Source of the DNA: an uncultured Sphingobium sp. | Lineage (GTDB): Bacteria > Pseudomonadota > Alphaproteobacteria > Sphingomonadales > Sphingomonadaceae | Assembly (NCBI GenBank): GCA_946479185.1 | Contig: CAMLFF010000063.1 | Span: forward strand, 1-11,961 | Length of the DNA stretch: 11,961 nt | Direction: 5' to 3' | Part shown: positions 6,311-11,961 of the stretch, in pieces | How the letters are laid out: the number at the start of each line of letters is the position of its first letter | Numbering within the stretch: the stretch's first letter is position 1 | Position numbers and translations under genes: made by a program | The notes under the pieces: model-generated | The model's database searches: none | Seen by the model: the letters and a program-made list of their open reading frames with translations, nothing else | Told to the model about the DNA's origin: nothing

Positions 6311-6802
6311 TCAGGTTTTTGGCCGCCCCTTGTAGCGCAACTTCTCCACCTCACCGGCACGCGCGGCGAGCGTTTCTTCATTATATTCGCCGTACATCTC
6401 ATGATGCGGGATGGCAGGATCGAAATGGTCCCATTTCACGGCCTGCTTGAGATAAATGACGCGCTGTGGCTCCACGACATTGGGGTCATCGAGCGATCCC
6501 GCCTGGATCATGATCATCTCGCCCGGCCCCTTGCCGGACGTATAGAGCCTGCCGCCGCACCGCCCGCAGAAATGCCGCGTCACAAAGCCGCCGCTTTCGC
6601 CCTCATTTGTATAGGTCGTCACTGCGCCGGTGACGTGGAGCTGGCTCTTGTGAACGCCGATGATCGTGGTGTGCCCCGTACCCGTCGCCTTCTGGCAATC
6701 GACGCAGCAGCACTGCATCTCGAACAGGCTCGGCCCATCAAGCTCATAGCGGATATCGCCGCACAGGCATCCGCCCGCATAAGTCTTGTCGAGCTCGATC
6801 AT
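6311..6802 (-). CDS. GFA-family zinc protein (Gfa/CENP-V-like fold)
   Basis: The 163-residue cytoplasmic protein carries the zinc-binding pattern of the GFA family: GGCLCGDIRY (Cys12, Cys14), CCCVDCQKATG (Cys31, Cys33, Cys36, with Cys32 where His is common) and FCGRCGG (Cys79, Cys82). The family is named after a glutathione-dependent formaldehyde-activating enzyme, but most members, including ones of this length, have no proven reaction. A GAGGAG (6809-6814) lies 6 bases before the ATG, a good ribosome binding site. The gene follows the TonB-dependent receptor on the same strand after 68 bases that contain a strong hairpin, so it is probably expressed separately or at a lower level. No nearby gene for formaldehyde oxidation is present. 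Confidence 0.93.
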   Translation of the reverse strand: MIELDKTYAGGCLCGDIRYELDGPSLFEMQCCCVDCQKATGTGHTTIIGVHKSQLHVTGAVTTYTNEGESGGFVTRHFCGRCGGRLYTSGKGPGEMIMIQAGSLDDPNVVEPQRVIYLKQAVKWDHFDPAIPHHEMYGEYNEETLAARAGEVEKLRYKGRPKT

Positions 6803-6832
6803 TGGTCGCTCCTCACATAACCGAATATGTCA

Positions 6833-6861
6833 GGTGCCTGCCCCAAGCCGAGGCAGGCACC
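6833..6861 (-). terminator. Strong hairpin behind the receptor gene
   Basis: A perfect 10-base inverted repeat (GGTGCCTGCC at 6833-6842 with GGCAGGCACC at 6852-6861) has a 9-base loop. It begins 10 bases past the receptor stop codon and ends 31 bases before the GFA-family start. It fits a terminator or attenuating stem for the receptor message. The - strand bases after it are not a T-run, so termination may be partial or Rho-assisted. Confidence 0.6.
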
Positions 6862-6870
6862 CGTTGATCA

Positions 6871-9753
6871 TCAAAGCCGGACGCGGGCACCAAGCTTGAA
6901 CGCACGGCCGATCGGGTCGAACAGCACCTGGTTCGTGCCAAGGTTGAAGCTTGGCAGCGGCGGCGGGCTATTATCGAACACATTGTTGACCGCCGCAAAC
7001 AGCTCCAGTTCCTGGCTCCCGCGCAGGGTGATCGTGTAGGATGCCGCGAGGTTCATATAGTAGCGGCCCGGCACGCGGTTGTTATTCACACTGCGCGAGT
7101 CCGTGATGCTGTAGCGTGGATCATCCGGGCCGATGAAGGCCACGTTGAAGCCACCCGCCGGAATGTAGCGGTTCTGCGACGTAATCGTGAACGGCCCGTT
7201 GCTCCAGCCGATCGTGCCATCGATCGTGTAGTTCGGCACGCCCAGCAATGTGCCCGAGCGCGATCCGGTCTGGCCGGCACGCTCCGTTGCACCAGCGCTA
7301 TCGACGGTGATGAGATCGAGATAGATGGTGCTGAGCAGGCGCAGGTTGAGATCACCCATGCTGCCGAGCGGCTGGCGATAAGCGAACTCGACATCAACGC
7401 CGCGCGTCTTCACCGAGTTGGCGTTGATCAGCACGTCATTGACCTGCAGGATGTTACGATTGGCATCGCGGATGACCAGCCCGCAAAGCTCGGTCGCGCC
7501 ATCGAAGCAGCGCTGTGCGATGGTAGCCGCGCCGAGCTGATCAATCGCTTCCTTCACGCGGATATCATAATAATCCACCGAGAGGCGCATCCGCGAGAAG
7601 GCGCCGCCGCCGCCAGGCGAGAGAACCACGCCAGCCGTGAAGCTATCCGCCTTCTCTGGAAGCAGATCCGCATTGGAACCGCGGATCACGACCGGGTTGG
7701 TCTGCAGGCCGGTCTCAGGATCGGTAAGACCGATGGTGGTTCTCTGCTGCGGGCCACGCAATTCGGTGAGGTTGGGTGCGCGAATGTCGCGCGACTGGGT
7801 CACACGGAAACGGATGCCGGAGATCGGCTCGAAGGTCGCACCGGCCTTCCAGGTCGTCACGCCGCCACTGTCGCTATAATCGGTGTAGCGAACCGCGCCG
7901 TTGAGCTCGAGGCTCTTCACGAACGTGTCGTTCAGCAAAGGCACGACGAGCTCGCCATAGCCTTCCCGCACGCTCTGCTGACCGGAAACGGCCTGACCGT
8001 TGAGCACCCAGAAACCCAGATTCTGCGAGATCGGATCTGTCGCACCGACGATCGTATTCTTGCGATACTCAGCGCCGACGGAGAAGCCGACCGGGCGGCT
8101 CGTGATGCTGAACAGATCACCGCTCAGGTTTGCCGCGACGACATGCTGCTTGTTCTCGGTCGTCTGGAAGCCAGCGCCAATCACATAATTGCGGGCAGCC
8201 GCGCTGAACTGGCCCTCGCCAAACAGGTTGAGCGGGGCGCAGCTTGGATCATCATTGGCCGTGCTCGCATCGGCATTGATACGGCAGACGATGTTGCCGC
8301 CGCTTGAGACGGCATCGACGGCGTTTTTCATCCGTGCGTTGATGGGAACGTTATAGGTATCCTGGCGGAAATTGGTCTTGCCATACTGATAGTAGACATC
8401 CCAGCGCCAGCCATTGCCAAGCCGACCATCAAGGCCGGTAACGATGCGGAACGTCTCGGTCGTCGAGATACCAACCGGGCTGCCGAGATCGAAGCCGGAG
8501 CGACCAAGCTGGAGCTGCGCGATGCCGTTGTTCACCATCGTCTGGCGCACGGAGGCGGGGATATATGGATTGTCGACCTTGATATTGCCGATGATCGACC
8601 CGTTGAAATCACGGAATGTCGAGGACTGCGTGCGGCCCGAAACGCGGCCCCATGAGGCATCGACATAGGCATTCACATCGTCGGTCAGCTCATAATTGAA
8701 GCTGCCATATACGGTGTGACGCTCGACCGGAACTTTGAGCAGGAGGCTGGAGAGGAACGGGTTTTTGCCGTGTCCTTCCCCGCCGACCATGAACAATGGC
8801 CCGGCGAACTGGCCGTAGTTGAAGCGCCTTGGTGTACCATCTGCGGTGAAGGTGGTGCCGCGCAGTGGATCTGCCGCCACTGTCCCGATGGCGCGCCCAT
8901 TGGCATCCAGCGAACGGTTGATGAGGCCGGTCGGCGACATGGTCGAAACATGGACATCCGATGTGATGATGCTGGAGGGGAAGCCGCCAGCGCCCGCCGG
9001 TGTATTGCCGACAATCGAAGGCTCCTGCGAGCACCAGCTACGCGCCTCATAGCAGCCGCCAAGGCCGCTATTATCTTCATATTCTGCCGAGACGACGAAG
9101 TTGCCGCGATCACCGACCTTGAAGCCGCCAGTCACGCTCGCGAACCAATTAACATCATCGCCACGCTGCGAGAAGCCGGACTGGATCTCGGCCTTGAGGC
9201 CCGTGAATTTACGGTCGAGGATGAAGTTGACGACACCTGCAACAGCATCCGAACCATAAACTGCGGAAGCGCCACCGGTCACGACTTCCGTGCGCTGCAC
9301 GAGACCTGATGGGATGAGGTTGATATCGACCGTGCCTTCACCCGTGCTCGGCACGAAGCGGCGGCCATCGACCAGCACAAGCGTACGCTTGGGGCCAAGC
9401 GCGCGAAGATCGAGAACACGCGCGCCGACATTGCCGCCACCCGAGCCGACATTGCTTGGCGAGGATGAGGCGCGGAAGCTGGGGAGCTGGTTCAGGCCGT
9501 CTGCGATGTTGGTCACGCCGAGCGCTTGCGCCTGCTCGGCGCCAAATACGGTCACGGGCGTAGGCTGATCGAAGCCCGAGCGCGCGATGCGCGATCCGGT
9601 GACGACGATTGCCTGCTCGTCAAGCGGCGCTTGCTCTGCTGCGCTTTCATCGGTGACTTGCGCGAAAGCCGGGGCACCGAAGGTCAGTGCGGCGGCGAGC
9701 GCGGCAAGGCTGAGCCCAGCCTTAGCGGGCGCGATCCGTCGATTAAGAAGCAT
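6871..9753 (-). CDS. TonB-dependent outer-membrane receptor
   Basis: The 960-residue beta-barrel receptor takes up a ligand across the outer membrane with TonB-ExbBD energy. A signal peptide is clear (about 1-31, ending APAFA-Q). A TonB-box-like 'AIVVTGSRI' (around 48-56) and the plug domain follow, with 'LDLRALGPKRTLVLVDGRRF' and the 'VVTGGASAVYGSDAVAGVVNFI' type motif of this receptor class. The barrel fills the rest and ends with 'ELFAAVNNVFDN' and the terminal strand 'AFKLGARVRL'. The ATG at 9751-9753 is preferred: GAGAGG sits 7 bases before it. A second ATG two codons upstream is too close to that site. The frame continues open to 9915, but those residues are not signal-like. Receptors of this style are numerous in sphingomonads. 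No siderophore, vitamin or sugar genes adjoin it, so the ligand is unknown. No sigma/anti-sigma pair is adjacent. Confidence 0.94.
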   Translation of the reverse strand: MLLNRRIAPAKAGLSLAALAAALTFGAPAFAQVTDESAAEQAPLDEQAIVVTGSRIARSGFDQPTPVTVFGAEQAQALGVTNIADGLNQLPSFRASSSPSNVGSGGGNVGARVLDLRALGPKRTLVLVDGRRFVPSTGEGTVDINLIPSGLVQRTEVVTGGASAVYGSDAVAGVVNFILDRKFTGLKAEIQSGFSQRGDDVNWFASVTGGFKVGDRGNFVVSAEYEDNSGLGGCYEARSWCSQEPSIVGNTPAGAGGFPSSIITSDVHVSTMSPTGLINRSLDANGRAIGTVAADPLRGTTFTADGTPRRFNYGQFAGPLFMVGGEGHGKNPFLSSLLLKVPVERHTVYGSFNYELTDDVNAYVDASWGRVSGRTQSSTFRDFNGSIIGNIKVDNPYIPASVRQTMVNNGIAQLQLGRSGFDLGSPVGISTTETFRIVTGLDGRLGNGWRWDVYYQYGKTNFRQDTYNVPINARMKNAVDAVSSGGNIVCRINADASTANDDPSCAPLNLFGEGQFSAAARNYVIGAGFQTTENKQHVVAANLSGDLFSITSRPVGFSVGAEYRKNTIVGATDPISQNLGFWVLNGQAVSGQQSVREGYGELVVPLLNDTFVKSLELNGAVRYTDYSDSGGVTTWKAGATFEPISGIRFRVTQSRDIRAPNLTELRGPQQRTTIGLTDPETGLQTNPVVIRGSNADLLPEKADSFTAGVVLSPGGGGAFSRMRLSVDYYDIRVKEAIDQLGAATIAQRCFDGATELCGLVIRDANRNILQVNDVLINANSVKTRGVDVEFAYRQPLGSMGDLNLRLLSTIYLDLITVDSAGATERAGQTGSRSGTLLGVPNYTIDGTIGWSNGPFTITSQNRYIPAGGFNVAFIGPDDPRYSITDSRSVNNNRVPGRYYMNLAASYTITLRGSQELELFAAVNNVFDNSPPPLPSFNLGTNQVLFDPIGRAFKLGARVRL

Positions 9754-9760
9754 GGTCATT

Positions 9761-9766
9761 CCTCTC
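9761..9766 (-). promoter_or_regulatory. Ribosome binding site of the receptor gene
   Basis: GAGAGG on the - strand lies 7 bases before the ATG at 9751-9753. It favours that start over the ATG at 9757-9759, which it nearly touches. Confidence 0.65.
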
Positions 9767-9869
9767 CCAGGTCCAATTGATCCGACGCTGTTCATCCAGC
9801 ATCGATAACGTGAAAAATTCGCGCCCCGGAGGAGCACGAATAGTCGGCACGCCAATATTAGGTTGCCGC

Positions 9870-9884
9870 CACCCCTCAGGGGTG
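9870..9884 (-). promoter_or_regulatory. Hairpin in the leader of the receptor gene
   Basis: CACCCC and GGGGTG (9870-9875 and 9879-9884) form a 6-base-pair GC-rich stem with a 3-base loop, about 117-131 bases before the receptor start. If the promoter at 9898-9926 is real, it lies just downstream of the transcription start, in the untranslated leader. It could be an operator or an RNA structure; no riboswitch class is recognised. Confidence 0.35.
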
Positions 9885-9897
9885 CAGCGATCAACAA

Positions 9898-9926
9898 AAG
9901 GTAGCTAGATAGCAATTAATGGTCAA
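9898..9926 (-). promoter_or_regulatory. Possible sigma-70-type promoter of the receptor gene
   Basis: On the - strand, TTGACC (9921-9926) is followed after 17 bases by TACCTT (9898-9903). The -35 is a good match and the -10 is weak. It sits in the most A/T-rich part of the 279-base gap between the oxygenase and receptor genes, and would give a leader of roughly 135-140 bases. No other convincing promoter was found there. Confidence 0.35.
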
Positions 9927-10032
9927 ATGATTACCAAGCTCAGGCAAGCGCCAGCGGCACTTCGAGGTGCGCTGTGACATTTTTGCCCTATCTTCAATGT
10001 TCAACCATCATGGCGCCGTCGCGCGCTCAGCC

Positions 10033-10938
10033 TCAATCCAATCCGTGGCGAAAAGGCGCGAGGGGTGCAAGCTGCATGGCATCCGTCAGCAGCGCGCCAT
10101 CGGACAGGCGACGAAACATGCCGGGCGCGATCCACTTCGCCTTGCCATCGACATTGCGAGCGCCCCGCCCAGCCACAAGGTCGCCCAGCCGCAATGTGCG
10201 GGTTTCGAGCGAAATGCGGGTGAAGCTGCTATGGTTCGGTACGCCCACATGGGCATGTTGCGCCGAGAAGGCGATCACCTCGCCCGGATCGATGACGACG
10301 GCTTGCCCTGCCCCAAGGTCGATCCCCGGCAGCGGTGCGGGCGCCATCCGTCCGCGATCTGCCGCAGGACCAGCCAGCCGCCCCCGCCCCATCACCTCGG
10401 CAAGATCAAAGCTCTCGCTATCATTGGGGATCGGCTGGTCGAACAAGTCCGGCAGGAATGCGAAAGTCCGCTCATGCGTGATCGGATAGACCGGCGCCCA
10501 CCAATTGACCTGCGCATAGAGATTGGTGCCCCAGCTATCGCGATGGAAGCCGACAGTCCCGGTGCTGCGCGCCCGGTGCGGGCCGCCCTCGGGCGGGACG
10601 GGCGGCTGGAAGCGCAGGAAAAGGCGGTCGCGCGCCGTATCGTCAGGATCGAACCCCACCTCTTCGAACAGCGCGCGCCAGAGCCGCTTGGCCTCGCTGT
10701 CCCGTGAGAAGGCGCGCTGCACCTCGGCAAGGGCAAGCGCCAGGGCCTCCCGATCCAGCGCCTCATGGATATGCACCGGATCGTGCGGCGCCAGCCGTGC
10801 CTCGACGAACCCGCGCGCATGAGCGACCAGATCGCGCATGGCGCCCAGACCGCTGAACCGCACGATCGCGCCTGCATAAAGCTGCGCGTGCAGCGCTTCC
10901 AGCTCGCCGGGCGGTGGGTTGTAGAGGCTCTCGCTCAT
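10033..10938 (-). CDS. Putative Fe(II)/2-oxoglutarate-dependent oxygenase (PhyH-like)
   Basis: The 301-residue protein has no signal peptide or membrane segment. A FHRDSWGTN segment supplies a possible iron-binding HxD pair (His132, Asp134). It is followed by 'YAQVNWWAPVYPI' and, about 95 residues later, by 'AFSAQHAHVG' (His228 or His230 as the distal ligand) and RISLETR (Arg241 or Arg247 for 2-oxoglutarate). Spacing and order fit the double-stranded beta-helix of phytanoyl-CoA dioxygenase-like enzymes, which hydroxylate small molecules. This assignment rests on motif pattern only. The ATG lies 5 bases after the aldo/keto reductase stop, without a visible ribosome binding site, so the two genes are probably one operon with coupled translation. 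The substrate is unknown. A non-enzymatic cupin-like protein is the main alternative. Confidence 0.6.
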   Translation of the reverse strand: MSESLYNPPPGELEALHAQLYAGAIVRFSGLGAMRDLVAHARGFVEARLAPHDPVHIHEALDREALALALAEVQRAFSRDSEAKRLWRALFEEVGFDPDDTARDRLFLRFQPPVPPEGGPHRARSTGTVGFHRDSWGTNLYAQVNWWAPVYPITHERTFAFLPDLFDQPIPNDSESFDLAEVMGRGRLAGPAADRGRMAPAPLPGIDLGAGQAVVIDPGEVIAFSAQHAHVGVPNHSSFTRISLETRTLRLGDLVAGRGARNVDGKAKWIAPGMFRRLSDGALLTDAMQLAPLAPFRHGLD

Positions 10939-10943
10939 GCCAA

Positions 10944-11951
10944 TCAGCCGCGCAATTGACGGCCCTCAATCGGATAGGCAGGGTCCGTATAGCCCGGCGT
11001 CGAGGCGTGCCCCGGATGCACAAGGCCGTCCGCAAATGCCTCGTCGTCTGCGCTCAATGTCACGCCGAGCGCATCAAGATAACTATCCCACTGTGCCTCT
11101 GTGCGCGGCCCGCAAATGGCCGAGCTCACAAAGCGATTGCGCAGCACCCAGGCCAGCGCGAAGCTGACCGTGCTGATGCCCAGCGCTGCGGCATGGGCAT
11201 TCACGGCCTCCGCAATCTCGACGGATTCAGGCCGCCATTCCGTCTGCTTCATGCGCGGATCGCCACGTGCGATACGGCTGTTCTCCGGCGGGGGCGTGTT
11301 GCTCGCATATTTACCGCTGAGCACGCCGCGCGCGAGCGGGCTATAGGGCACCACGCCCAGCCCATAATGGCCAGCGGCGGGCAATTGCTCCACCTCGCTC
11401 AACCGATCGACCATATTGTAGAGCGGCTGGCTGGCGACGGGCCGGTCCATGCCGATGGCGTCAGCCGCGCGGCAGACTTCCGCAATCCGCCAGCCCTTGA
11501 AGTTGGAGACGCCATAATAGCGCAGCTTGCCCTGCGCGATGAGGTCCTGAATGGCGCGCAGCCCTTCCTCGAAAGGCGCGTTCACATCCGCCTTATGGAA
11601 GTAGATGAGGTCGATATAATCGGTGCCAAGCCGCTTGAGGCTCGCCTCGACATCCTGCACGATCCATTTGCGCGACTGGCCGCTCTGATTTGGTCCAGAG
11701 CCAAAGGGCTGCCCGAATTTGGTCGCCAACACCCAATGATCGCGATGCGTGCGGATCGATCGCCCGACAATCTCCTCCGACTTGCCGCCATTATAGGCAT
11801 CTGCCGTATCGATGAAATTGACGCCCTGCTCGCGGGCTTTGTCGATGATCCGCGCAGAGGTCGGCTCGTCGGTCGCCCCACCGAACATCATCGCGCCGAG
11901 GCACAAAGGGGAGACCTTCAGCGCGCTGCGCCCCAGATAGCGATACTCCAT
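10944..11951 (-). CDS. Aldo/keto reductase
   Basis: The 335-residue cytoplasmic (beta/alpha)8-barrel enzyme should reduce aldehydes or ketones with NAD(P)H. The catalytic tetrad is visible: Asp48 and Tyr53 in 'FIDTADAYNGG', Lys78 in 'VLATKFG', and His119 in 'DLIYFHKADV'. Further family features are 'GKLRYYGVSNF', 'YSPLARGVLSGKY' and the cofactor-binding 'SAICGPRTEAQ' near the C-terminus. Length is normal. The ATG at 11949-11951 is chosen because GAGGG (11957-11961) lies 5 bases upstream; a GTG two codons earlier overlaps that site and is unlikely. The gene is complete, with its promoter outside the window. It is followed after 5 bases by the putative oxygenase, suggesting a shared pathway. 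The specific substrate is not deducible. Confidence 0.94.
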   Translation of the reverse strand: MEYRYLGRSALKVSPLCLGAMMFGGATDEPTSARIIDKAREQGVNFIDTADAYNGGKSEEIVGRSIRTHRDHWVLATKFGQPFGSGPNQSGQSRKWIVQDVEASLKRLGTDYIDLIYFHKADVNAPFEEGLRAIQDLIAQGKLRYYGVSNFKGWRIAEVCRAADAIGMDRPVASQPLYNMVDRLSEVEQLPAAGHYGLGVVPYSPLARGVLSGKYASNTPPPENSRIARGDPRMKQTEWRPESVEIAEAVNAHAAALGISTVSFALAWVLRNRFVSSAICGPRTEAQWDSYLDALGVTLSADDEAFADGLVHPGHASTPGYTDPAYPIEGRQLRG

Positions 11952-11956
11952 TGTCA

Positions 11957-11961
11957 CCCTC
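11957..11961 (-). promoter_or_regulatory. Ribosome binding site of the aldo/keto reductase
   Basis: GAGGG on the - strand, at the very edge of the window, is 5 bases from the ATG at 11949-11951 and decides between that start and a nearby GTG. It may extend past the window. Confidence 0.55.

Noticed and set aside
9754..9915. 54-residue N-terminal extension of the receptor frame
   Set aside because: The extension precedes a complete signal peptide and a good ribosome binding site at the internal ATG, and it covers the likely promoter leader.
9967..10707. 246-codon open frame on the + strand over the oxygenase gene
   Set aside because: It is antisense to the oxygenase with low-complexity Arg/Ala/Pro composition and no recognisable motif; the - strand frame has coherent motifs and tight spacing to its neighbour.

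Overview
The window looks like ordinary chromosomal DNA of a sphingomonad (Alphaproteobacteria, Sphingomonadales: Sphingobium, Sphingomonas, Novosphingobium or a relative). This is an inference from the high G+C content, the style of the TonB-dependent receptor and the overall gene neighbourhood; no rRNA or other taxonomic marker is present. I see no tRNA, rRNA, insertion sequence, integrase, CRISPR array or phage gene. Coding density is high, and no gene-free stretch exceeds 300 bases (the longest, upstream of the receptor gene, is 279).

Layout. A sulfatase gene enters from the left edge on the + strand; only its C-terminal part is visible (1-534). Everything else is on the - strand. The convergent junction after the sulfatase carries two tandem hairpins (611-666). 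Then, in transcription order from right to left, there are four blocks. (i) An aldo/keto reductase (10944-11951) is followed after 5 bases by a putative Fe(II)/2-oxoglutarate oxygenase (10033-10938). (ii) A large TonB-dependent outer-membrane receptor (6871-9753) has a long leader and a strong hairpin behind its stop codon, and is followed by a GFA-family zinc protein (6311-6802). (iii) A small secreted protein that starts at TTG (5842-6111) is followed after 3 bases by a predicted lipoprotein (5188-5838). (iv) An OmpR-type response regulator (4341-5054) and its histidine kinase (3031-4341) overlap by one base. After a 107-base gap come a beta-carbonic anhydrase (2213-2923) and a SulP-family anion transporter (675-2216), which overlap by four bases.

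How the genes fit together. The carbonic anhydrase and SulP transporter are almost certainly translated as a unit. Together they suggest uptake or exchange of bicarbonate coupled to CO2/HCO3- interconversion, with the neighbouring two-component system as a possible regulator. The reductase-oxygenase pair could act on a substrate brought in by the receptor, but only gene order supports that link. The secreted protein and lipoprotein form an uncharacterised envelope pair.

The most interesting items are the two-component/carbonic anhydrase/SulP cluster, the uncharacterised oxygenase and the envelope pair. None is clearly a new system; most of the window is standard metabolism, transport and regulation.
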